DNA of 64,000 nucleotides from a virus. Below are positions 5,328-14,900 of the stretch, piece after piece. The DNA lies in IMG/VR virus record IMGVR_UViG_3300020198_000002, positions 1-64,000 of that record. One strand, given 5' to 3'. The number at the start of each line of letters is the position of its first letter. Positions within the stretch are counted from its first letter, which is position 1. The translations under genes were made by a program, and so were the position numbers. The notes beneath the pieces are model-generated. The model saw only the letters and a program-made list of their open reading frames with translations, was not told the origin of the DNA and made no database searches.

Positions 5328-5357
5328 TTGGCGCGTTTAAAACCAATTTTGGCGCGT
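5328..5357 (+). repeat. Direct repeat TTGGCGCGT, two copies 21 bp apart
   Basis: TTGGCGCGT occurs at 5328-5336 and 5349-5357, so both copies face the same side of the helix (two turns). They lie between the glycosyltransferase stop and the next gene, a good place for an operator. GGCGCG is rare in this AT-rich neighbourhood. Confidence 0.4.
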
Positions 5358-5382
5358 AAGCAAACCATACTCTAAGGTAAAC

Positions 5383-5535
5383 ATGGCAACAAAATCAAAA
5401 GGTGGTCTGAATAAAACAATTGGATATATTCCTGGTAAACCAAAATCAACAAGACAGGGAATGGGCAATGGTACAAAGTATAGTGCAACGTCTCGTAACA
5501 ATGCACGTAAGCCCTATCGTGGTCAAGGTAAATAA
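5383..5535 (+). CDS. Small very basic protein, 50 aa, conserved in cyanophages
   Basis: ATG 5383 to TAA 5535, preceded by TAAGGTAAAC, a usable ribosome site. Basic and Gly/Asn-rich (KSKGGLNKTIGYIPGKPKST, then SRNNARKPYRGQGK). From memory, this small protein recurs in T4-like cyanophages near structural genes. Its composition suggests disorder or nucleic-acid binding, and no role is established. It runs into a TAAATAAATA sequence that may be the late promoter of the next gene. Confidence 0.6.
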   Translation: MATKSKGGLNKTIGYIPGKPKSTRQGMGNGTKYSATSRNNARKPYRGQGK

Positions 5536-5560
5536 ATAAAGAGAAAGATTTAATAGTAAA

Positions 5561-5704
5561 ATGGCTGATTCTTCTTCAAAAGCAAGTCCAAATCACGAAC
5601 CAGAAAAACCCGACGGCAGTCAGGTGTTCGAATATGTTGTTGGGGCACAAAGTGGTCCCGTTGATTCTGGTCCTAATCCTTATTCTCCTTTAGCCGCAGG
5701 ATAA
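5561..5704 (+). CDS. Small hypothetical protein, 47 aa
   Basis: ATG 5561 to TAA 5704, preceded at 5530-5539 by the late-promoter-like TAAATAAATA. The product (MADSSSKASPNHEPEKPDG, then FEYVVGAQSGP and SPLAAG) is Ser/Pro-rich and probably disordered, like a small virion accessory or scaffolding peptide. No family is recognised. Confidence 0.5.
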   Translation: MADSSSKASPNHEPEKPDGSQVFEYVVGAQSGPVDSGPNPYSPLAAG

Positions 5705-5713
5705 GATGTAACA

Positions 5714-6313
5714 ATGTATCCTACTGATGATGAGGAATGGAATTTAATTCATCCTCACGACTTATGGGCATACAATAAACTTCAAATAAGTCGGATTTTG
5801 GGTTATCAATGTGGTCCAGCTGGGACTACAGTACCCAAGTCCGACTTTTATATTGTCCGCCCATGTATGAATATTCAGGGGATGGGATTAAATGCAGAGA
5901 TTCGATGGATAGAAGGAGCAACAAAAGACCTTCATCCAGCTGAATTTTGGTGCGAACTCTTCTCTGGTGAACATTTGAGTGTTGATTTTTATAAAAAAGA
6001 GTGCAATCTGGTTGTGAAAGGTATAAGACATCCAGAAAATCCGATATACAAGTGGGACAGATGGGAAAAAATTGATAGAAAAATCGAATTTCCTCCGATT
6101 TTATCCAATTTAGTCGGCAATTATGACTGGATTCAGTGCGAATTCATCGATGGTCACCTAATTGAAGTGCATTTTCGAAGAAATTCGAACTTTAAGTATG
6201 GAAATAGTGTAGCAATTCCGATATGGGGCGATGTATCGCAACAAAATGACATAAATTTGAAGTATGTTGACGCTCCAAATTACCTTAGAACTGGGTTTTT
6301 GGTTGATTTTTGA
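5714..6313 (+). CDS. Hypothetical protein, 199 aa
   Basis: ATG 5714 to TGA 6313. It is a globular, Trp/aromatic-rich protein with N-terminal WNLIHPHDLWAYNKLQISRILGY, then alternating strands. It has no membrane segment or known catalytic motif that I can recognise. The closely following late-type TAATAAATA at 6314-6322 shows that its downstream neighbour has its own promoter. It may be a cyanophage-specific structural or assembly protein, given its place just before the baseplate genes. Confidence 0.6.
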   Translation: MYPTDDEEWNLIHPHDLWAYNKLQISRILGYQCGPAGTTVPKSDFYIVRPCMNIQGMGLNAEIRWIEGATKDLHPAEFWCELFSGEHLSVDFYKKECNLVVKGIRHPENPIYKWDRWEKIDRKIEFPPILSNLVGNYDWIQCEFIDGHLIEVHFRRNSNFKYGNSVAIPIWGDVSQQNDINLKYVDAPNYLRTGFLVDF

Positions 6314-6348
6314 ATAATAAATACGTTTGGAGATAGAAACCTCCTTAA

Positions 6349-6370
6349 AAGTTCTGTTTTTTCAGAACTT
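6349..6370 (+). promoter_or_regulatory. 8-bp hairpin immediately before a ribosome binding site
   Basis: AAGTTCTG (6349-6356) and CAGAACTT (6363-6370) form a perfect stem with a T6 loop, directly followed by TGGAGA and ATG 6381. A TAATAAATA late-promoter-like box is at 6314-6322. The hairpin may stabilise the mRNA 5' end or tune initiation. Confidence 0.5.
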
Positions 6371-6380
6371 TGGAGAATTT

Positions 6381-6623
6381 ATGGCTACTAATCCAAATCC
6401 AGACACCGATAAACTTCATATGATGAAAGAATGGGGCACAAAATATCTTATTACTGACCCCAAATCCGATCAACTTCTTCGTGAAGTTTGTTTTGATCAT
6501 TTAAATGATATTAAAATGCAAAATCATTTGCATGAAAATATTCGTAATGACGAAGATTATGACGATTGGGAGTATGGCACTGAACCATTCTATGGTCAAG
6601 ATTGGAAATCCGATAAAATCTAA
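6381..6623 (+). CDS. Hypothetical acidic protein, 80 aa
   Basis: The start is ATG 6381 with GGAG 8 nt upstream; the open frame from 6327 would read through the hairpin at 6349-6370. The product is acidic, with helices at KLHMMKEWGTKYLI and LREVCFDHLNDIKMQ and a very acidic C-terminal region (NDEDYDDWEYGTEPFYG). No family is recognised. It precedes gp25 and may be expressed late with the baseplate genes. Confidence 0.6.
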   Translation: MATNPNPDTDKLHMMKEWGTKYLITDPKSDQLLREVCFDHLNDIKMQNHLHENIRNDEDYDDWEYGTEPFYGQDWKSDKI

Positions 6624-6656
6624 TATAGATATAGTAATTAATCTTAAAGCTGGTAA

Positions 6657-7067
6657 ATGAAACTGCGAACGGCTCAAATTTCAAGGGGATTTAAAGACAT
6701 AAGTCTTGCATTCCGTAAACATCCAGTTACTAATGATTTAATTATTTTGCAAAATGAAGATGCCATTAAAGTATCTGTTATAAATTTAGTTAGAACACGA
6801 ATTGGCGAAAGATTCTATAATGATTTAATAGGCACTCAAATTGAAGAATCTTTGTTTGAACAACAGTGTCCAGAACTTGCTTACACAATACAATCTAGAA
6901 TTGAAAATTTATTGGAAAACTTCGAACCAAGAATCAGACTATCAGAAGCAGCCGTCGTGTTTCCAATTGATTCAAATGAAATGAATGTCTCTATTCGTTA
7001 TGCAATTGTTGGACAACAATATCCAGTTCAACAGGTAGATTTCATCTTACAACCAACTAGAATATAA
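6657..7067 (+). CDS. 25: Baseplate wedge protein gp25
   Basis: 136 aa, close to T4 gp25 (132 aa). The diagnostic W/gp25 core is visible: NDLIILQNEDAIKVSVINLVRTRIGERF, with the conserved arginine-glycine turn RTRIGERFYNDLIGTQI at about residues 46-62 and a C-terminal strand region ending in QQVDFILQPTRI. In T4, gp25 nucleates the hub-proximal part of the wedge and joins gp6 and gp53. Its stop shares one base with the gp6 start (TAATG), so the pair is translationally coupled. Confidence 0.93.
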   Translation: MKLRTAQISRGFKDISLAFRKHPVTNDLIILQNEDAIKVSVINLVRTRIGERFYNDLIGTQIEESLFEQQCPELAYTIQSRIENLLENFEPRIRLSEAAVVFPIDSNEMNVSIRYAIVGQQYPVQQVDFILQPTRI

Positions 7068-8935
7068 TGGCATTCAATCAATTTACAAATTTAGACTTTG
7101 ATAGTATTAAAACTCAGATAAAAGATTATTTGAGAACTAGTACTACGTTCACTGATTTTGATTTTGAGGGTTCTAACTTTACAACCCTCATTGATATTCT
7201 TGCTTATAATTCTTATATTACTGCCTATAATACAAATATGGCAGTAAACGAATGTTTTTTGGACAGTGCAACATTAAGAGAGAACGTAGTATCTCTTGCT
7301 AGAAACATTGGTTATATTCCAAGATCGAAAAGATCTTCAAAGGCAGTAGTTACTTTCGTTGTAGATTTGGATGGAAATGATACTAGAACAGTTACCCTGA
7401 AAGCTGGACCTGTTGCTCTAGGTAATGTTCAACAAGGCAATTATATTTTTTCTATACCAGAAGATTTTGTTACAACTAAGAATGAAGATCTCAAAGCCAC
7501 GTTTAGTGGTATAACCGTATATGAGGGAATATACTTAACTAAAACATTCACTGTTGACAATTCTCTTCCAAATCAAAGATATATTATTCCAAATCCAAAT
7601 GTTGATTCAACTTCTATTCGCATCAAAGTAAAGACTACAACAGAAGAAATTTATGAAAATTATACAAATGTTTTGAGTGTGGATTCAACATCCAAAGTTT
7701 TTCTATTGCAAGAAATTGAAGACGAGAAATATGAAATCATATTTGGAGATAATATTTTAGGAAAGAAACCTGCAGCTGGAAGTACAATCACAGTAAGTTA
7801 TATTGTAACTAATGGTCAAAATGGCAATGGAGCGTCAAACTTTACTTTTAATGGTATTTTGAAAGATGATAAGGGGTTGACAATAACAAGTGGCATTTCT
7901 TTTCTTACTACAGTTGAAAAATCCCAAGATGGCGATGATATTGAATCTGTAGATTCAATTAAGTATCTTGCTCCTCGTGTATATTCCGCTCAGTTTAGAG
8001 CAGTGACTGCAAATGACTATAAAGCAATTATTCCTTCAATATATCCAAACGTACAATCCGTAACCTCATATGGTGGAGAAGAATTAGACCCACCCGAATA
8101 TGGTAAAGTCTTCATATCCATTAAACCTAGAAATGGTAAATTTATTTCGCAAATTACCAAAGATAATATCTTACGACAACTAAAACAATATTCTATTGCA
8201 GGAATTAAACCAGTACTTGTTGACTTGAGTTATCTTTTTGTTGAGATTGATTCCACTCTATATTACAACACAAATGCCGTTGCAGATGCAGAATTGCTGA
8301 GAACAAAAACGTTCAAGACGTTGACTACCTATGCTGAATCTCCAGATGTCAATAGTTTTGGTGGTAGATTCAAATACAGTAAAGTAGTGGGTCTCATTGA
8401 TGATACTAATAAGGGTATTACATCAAATATTACTAAAATCAAAATTAGAAGGGATCTAGTTCCAGCTTTTGGTAATTTTGCCACATATGAATTATGTTTT
8501 GGAAATAAGTTTCATCAAAAAAGATCTGGGTTTAGTATTAAATCAAGTGGATTCAGTATTAAGGATGTTGACGGTACTGTTTATATTGGAGATCAACCAC
8601 AAGATTCAAAAACTGGTAAATTGATATTTTTTAAATTAGTAAACAATACTCCGATTATCGTCAAAACTAATGCTGGCACCGTAGATTATATAAGTGGTGA
8701 GATTATTCTTTCCCTAGTAAATATAACTAGTACTACATTGGAAAGTGGAGTTGTTCAAGTTGAAGCAATTCCAGATTCAAACGATATTGTTGCATTACGA
8801 GATTTGTATTTACAAGTTGATATTGCAAATAGCAAAGTTGTTACTATTCAGGATATTATCACTTCTGGAGAAAATACTTCTGCAACTCAGTATATCTCAA
8901 CTTCAAGCTATTTAAACGGATCATACACAAGATAA
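7067..8935 (+). CDS. 6: Baseplate wedge protein gp6 (baseplate J-like)
   Basis: 622 aa against 660 in T4. The N-terminus FNQFTNLDFDSIKTQIKDYL followed by FEGSNFTTLIDILAYNSYI and NMAVNECFLDSATLRENV is typical of cyanophage gp6. The middle part (SIKYLAPRVYSAQFRAVTANDYKAII) is the baseplate J-like core. In T4, gp6 dimers build the continuous ring of the baseplate. A direct internal duplication (SGFSIK twice) occurs near residues 486-497. It lies between gp25 and gp7, the standard order. Confidence 0.92.
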   Translation: MAFNQFTNLDFDSIKTQIKDYLRTSTTFTDFDFEGSNFTTLIDILAYNSYITAYNTNMAVNECFLDSATLRENVVSLARNIGYIPRSKRSSKAVVTFVVDLDGNDTRTVTLKAGPVALGNVQQGNYIFSIPEDFVTTKNEDLKATFSGITVYEGIYLTKTFTVDNSLPNQRYIIPNPNVDSTSIRIKVKTTTEEIYENYTNVLSVDSTSKVFLLQEIEDEKYEIIFGDNILGKKPAAGSTITVSYIVTNGQNGNGASNFTFNGILKDDKGLTITSGISFLTTVEKSQDGDDIESVDSIKYLAPRVYSAQFRAVTANDYKAIIPSIYPNVQSVTSYGGEELDPPEYGKVFISIKPRNGKFISQITKDNILRQLKQYSIAGIKPVLVDLSYLFVEIDSTLYYNTNAVADAELLRTKTFKTLTTYAESPDVNSFGGRFKYSKVVGLIDDTNKGITSNITKIKIRRDLVPAFGNFATYELCFGNKFHQKRSGFSIKSSGFSIKDVDGTVYIGDQPQDSKTGKLIFFKLVNNTPIIVKTNAGTVDYISGEIILSLVNITSTTLESGVVQVEAIPDSNDIVALRDLYLQVDIANSKVVTIQDIITSGENTSATQYISTSSYLNGSYTR

Positions 8936-8939
8936 TAAT

Positions 8940-11900
8940 ATGTCATCAGAAATTAAAAGAGTAAAAGTTGGAAAATTAGTTGAATCTCAAATTCCTTCAT
9001 ATTTGAATGAAGAGTCCAATCTTTTTAGAGAATTTTTAGAGTTATATTATTATTCTCAAGAACATCAGTCTGGAGTTCTTGATCTTGCTAATAATATTCC
9101 AAACTATATTAAAGGTACTTTCTTTAACAGAGAAACTCTAATTCCATATGCTGTTTTATTGAGGGACATTACATTTGCAGATAATAGAATTATTGTTAAT
9201 TCTACGACTGGTTGGCCAGATGAGTATGGTTTGTTAAAGATTGATGATGAAATTATCACATATACTAGAAGAACACAAACAACCTTTGAAGATTGTTTTA
9301 GGGGGTTTAGTGGAATTGATCAAATATCAAAAGATGCTGATGTTGAATTTTTAAATTTTTCAGCCACTGATGCAGAGAAACATGACCAGGGATCAATAGT
9401 TTATAATTTAAGTAATTTATTTTTACAAGAAATATTTACAAAGTTCAAGAGCCAATTTTTGCCTGGATTTGAAAATAGAAAGTTCACTGAGGGCGTAAAT
9501 CTCGCAAGTATTCTTAGTAGGGCTAAGGATTTTTATACTGCAAAGGGCACGGATACATCTTATAAACTATTATTTAAAATTCTATTTAATGAAGATATTG
9601 ATATTATTAAACCACAAGAATATACTTTGGTGCCTTCGGATAATGAGTATTTTGTAACTAAAAATGTTTTGGTAGAAAAAATATTTGGAGCTGGCGACCC
9701 TATTTTTTCAAAGGGAAATTTTCTATTCCAAAATATTTCTGGAATAGGAACAGTAAGTGCATCAATTTATAATGTTGAGTATAGGCCCATAAATGGTAAA
9801 GATTTTTATGAAATTTCCTTAGACTCATCCTCCTTTGATGGAAAGTTTAGAGCCCCAGGTAAGACTAAAATTATTGAGAATACTCCAATAAATTCTGCCA
9901 CAATTCTTGTAGACTCTACGATTGGATTTCAAAAAAGTGGCAATCTATTAATTAAACCAACACCAACATCTGAATATATTAAACTCACATATAGAGATAA
10001 AACTATAAACCAATTTCTTGGTGTTACTGGTATTAATACAACATTTCTATTTGGTGCTGATGTTTCGGAAGACAATTTGGCGTATGCATATGTCGGTTTG
10101 GGTCAAACTTCAAAAGTTGATCTAAGATTAGTTAATGTTATTGATGAGGTATCTACAACTGAAACCTCCAATATGAGAGTTGGTGATACTTTAATGTTGT
10201 CTTCGTTTGGATTTGATTTGATTGATGATCCAAAATTCAGTACATGGGTATATAATGTTCCAACAAAGCATAGAATACTTTCAGTAGTTCAACAAAACCA
10301 AAATACTTTTAGAATTCAGTTATACGATTCTGTTATTTTTAGTATTGGTGAGGAACTTTTTGTTCTTAATAATCGAAATCAAAAGATTCGTGGGACAATA
10401 CGATCTGTAGAATTTCCTCCAGGTGATACTCTGAAATTGAAATCAGACACGATCATTGTTCAACTTGTTGGTTCTTTGCCAAGCAATCCATATCAGATTG
10501 AAAAAATTATCGTAAAGGCGACACATAACTCAAATTATTTTCCTGGTCTTTCTGATATTGCAGTTGGAGTTCAAAATTCATATTTGGATTTTGATGAAAA
10601 GAATATGTATGTTGCTTCTAGTGGTATAGCCAATTATCCAATTTTTGCAACTGATAATAAAATATTCATAATTACTGGATCAAATTCGGATGGGATCGTA
10701 AGTATAATTAATTCTATTGATCCGTTAAATAGAACTCCTTTCAGGCACAATCTTGTAACGGGTGATAAACTATATTGGAATAACAGCACTAATAGTGGAT
10801 TGTCAACTGGAATCTATTTTGTTACAAGTATAAATGAATTTGATTTCAGATTATCATTTAGCAATTCCGATGTTTTTAGTAACAAATATATTTCCGTAAG
10901 ATCTAATTTACCTGGACAGTATGTATTCAAGTCTGGTTGGGAAAATAAAAACGCAGTTCATCAAAAACTTCTAGCCAAATTTCCATATCAAAAAGAAGTT
11001 TTTTATTTTGATGACGAATCTAAAAGATCAACAGCTAATAGACCCATTGGACTTTCTGCAAATGGAGTCGAACTCTATCCATCGACAGTTTTTGAAGAAA
11101 AAATATTCTTTGGTAAATTAGATTCGATACTTGTTACAAATCCAGGTAGGAACTTTGATGTCATTAATGGGCCACCATTAGTAATTCAGGATGATTTGGG
11201 ATTTGGGGCCAAGGCATATGCAAACATAGTGGGATCATTCAAAGAAATCAAATTAGTAACTCCAGGTATTGGTTATCAAGAAAAACCAAAAATTACCGTA
11301 TCTGGTGGTAATGGTAAAGGTGCTGTTCTTGAATCTAATCTAGTTAGAGGTAGAATTGTAGTACCATTTAAAGCTGATGGCACATCAGTTAATGTCTCTT
11401 CAGATACTATTGATTTTCCAATCAAACATAATTTTGAACTTGGTGAAGAAATTATTTACGATTCTGGCGGGAATCCACCTATTGCTGGTATTGTTGATGA
11501 TTCTAGTTATTTTGCAAGACCTGTAGATCCATTTACAATCTCATTGCATACTACACCTAAAGATGCTAGATCTGGTATTAATACTGTTAATATCGGATCG
11601 GTAAGTACTGGATTTCATAACTTTAAAACACTGAATAGTAAAAATACTATTACTAAAATTTATGTTAAAGATCCTGGATCTGGGTATTCAAATAAAAAAA
11701 TAGTTGTTCCATCTAGACCCACGAACAGAGATATTCAAAGTGGTATAAACACTTCTGATAATTATTTCTTTGCTCAAAATCATAAGTTTGAAAGTGGAGA
11801 AATAGTCATATATGAATGTACTGGTACGGTTGCAAATGGACTGTCAACAACTACCGAATATTTTGTTCATAAAATAAACGAAGATAAGTTTAGATTATCT

Positions 11901-14900
11901 GATGCTGGTCTTGGTACAACTAGAACTTCTGAAAATTATTCTAAGAAAAAATACGTAAGAATTTCTGGTGTTGGTACTGGCAATCATACAATAAGATATC
12001 CATCTATTCGCATCAATGTAGAAACTCTTGCTGGTATTTCTTCTGCTGGAATAGTTAGACCAGAAATAGAACCCGTTGTTTTGGGATCTGTAGAAAGTGT
12101 TTATGTTGAAGACTTTGGTGTTGGTTATGGATGTACAAATATTGTGAATTTCCACAGAAGACCAAACGTTGGAATTTCTACTGTAACCATCAAAGCTCTT
12201 TTAAAGCCAATTATTATTAATGGTACAATTGTTGATATTCAAATTTTAGCTCGTGGTTCGGGGTACAGGAAAGATTCTGAAATAGTCATTTTTGATAATA
12301 CTGAAAGAGGAAACTTCGCGCAGATACTTCCGATCATCAAAAATGGAAAACTGCAATCCGTTCGTATTATTGATGGGGGATTGAATTATAGTTCCGATAC
12401 TACCTATGTTGAACTTAGGAATAGAGGAACAGATGCAAAATTCTTGGCAAATGTTAATTCTTGGACTATTAATCAAAATGTTAAGAGCCAATCAATTATT
12501 AACTCTGAAGATACTCTTCTAACTAAACCTAATGATAATGGACTTCAGTTTATTGCATTAACTCTATCCAATAAACTTAGATATCAACTTAGCGATAATA
12601 TTGACTCTGCAAATATTGAATTGGTCAATAATCCTTCCCATTCTCCAATTCTTGGTTGGGCTTATGATGGTAATCCAATATATGGTCCATATGGATTTTC
12701 TGCAGCAACAGGGGGACCAATAAGAAGAATTTTAAGTAGTTATGAATTAGATATTTCCCCGAAGATTGGATTAAGGCCACCTGGTTTTGCTCCTGGGTAT
12801 TTTACAAATGATTATTACTTTAATTCTTCTGGAGATCTTGATGCATCCAATGGCAGGTATTGCATCACTCCAGAATTTCCAAATGGAACTTATGCTTATT
12901 TCTATACGATAGATATTGATTCTAGTGGAGTCTCAAATCCAAAATATCCATATCTTGTTGGAAATTATTTTAAAGATAGACCACTAACAGAAAATTTTGA
13001 CTCTACTTTTACACAAGACTTAAATCTTTCGGATTTCAATTTAATTAGAAATGTTGGCCCATATTATCTAAACAATAGAAATAGTAGTTACGATGTTATT
13101 GATAAAGTTACGAAAGAGTCAAAACAAGAGTTTACAGTTACTAAAATCAAAACCTCTGGCATAAGTTCTGTAACAATATTCTCGCAAGGTAGTGGATATC
13201 GAGTCGGCGAATTATTAAATTTGGATAATGAGGGAACTGATGGAACGGGAACCAATATTGTAGTTTCACATGTAGCTGGTAAATCTATTGATATTATTAA
13301 CGTTGGCGTTAGTACAGTAACTAATATTCAGATTCAAATTGTAAACAACCGAATCATTGGAATATCAACAGATCCGCATAATTTTGTTAATGGGGAGACC
13401 ATAATTGTTAGTGGAGTTTCTACATCCAAATTATCTTCTATTGAGGGATCCTACCGCGTTAGTGTAATTTCTAGATCCGTTGGATTATCACAATATTTGC
13501 CATCAGCGAGTGTAACTGGGATATCTACTTTCATTAACGTTTCTGATACTAGAGGATTTTTTGTAAATGACGTAATAGGAATTGGTACAGAAGTATTGAG
13601 AGTAACCAGTATAGATGAACAGTTCTCTAGGCTTGGAGTTAACAGACAAGTCGGAGTTTCATTGACCCATCCTACTGGCACTAATAATGTAATTCTTCTT
13701 CCAACTAGATTTGAATATACGGTAGAAAATGCAGTCAAGTATCCAACGTATGAAAATAAAGTTGTATATTTTAATCCAAAGTTTACCATTGGTCTAGGAA
13801 CCACTGGAACAAATTATAGAATTTCTGCAACTGGAATTGGTAGCACCTCTACAGAAACAATAATTAATAGATTTGTACGGGAACAATCAATCTATATTAA
13901 AAATCATCCATACTATACTGGGCAACAATTAAAGTATAATGCTGGGATAGGTGGGTCTACTATAGTATACTCTTCTACTGGTTATGGATCTACGAGTGGA
14001 ATTGGAACGCAAAGATTACTACCAAATTCTACGGTTTACGCAATCAATCTAGGTGTTGATTATCTTGGTATATCTACTGTTGGATTCCCTACAGTAGGAA
14101 ACGCTGTATATTTCTTTCCAGTAGGTGCTGAAGTTGGAACTGCTCACTCATTTACTACCACATTTGATAGTGTTTCTATAGTTGCTGAAAAATATAAAGC
14201 TTCTATTAAAACAACAGCAAAACATAATTTAGTAGATGGGGATTTGGTATCACTAACGAGTCTTCCACAACAGGTAGAAACTGTTAAATTGAGATATGAT
14301 CCGATTCTTTTGAAAATAACTTCGGAAACAGTATCTTTTTCCAGTACTACATTTTCAAACGATCTTACGAGTTTTAAAATTGATACTCAAAAATTTAACA
14401 ATGGGGACAAAGTTGTTTATTATTCCTCTACGGGCAACATTGGTGGATTGGTTAATAATGAAGTGTATTATGTATTGAAGGAAGATCCAGATAGAATTAA
14501 ATTGTGCAGAAATTTTTCTGATGTAGCCGAGTCTAAAGCAATTGTAATGTCATCGGTTTCTCTTGGTAGTTATTCTTTAGCAAAAATTAATCCGCCTGTA
14601 TTGGTTAACCGAGGAAATAGACTGGAGTTTGATATTTCGGATCAAAGTCTATCTAGTATGAGATTGGATTTTTATGAGGATATTAATTTTAGAAATAGAT
14701 TAGATATAACTGGAACTTCGGAATTTGGATTCTCAATTTTTAGAGATGGTATACCTGGAACTGTAGGGGCAAAAGTTATAATTTCAACAGTAAATCAATT
14801 TCCTAAAAAATCTTTTTATAATTTAACCCCAATTACACCAACAGATGAAAGAAAAAATCAAATAACAAGTGACGATAGTGTTCCAGGTAGAAATTCAATA

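Noticed and set aside
4783-5346. 187-codon minus-strand open frame opposite the glycosyltransferase
   Set aside because: It is the complement of a strongly supported + strand enzyme gene, its translation has no recognisable domain, and no ribosome site was seen.
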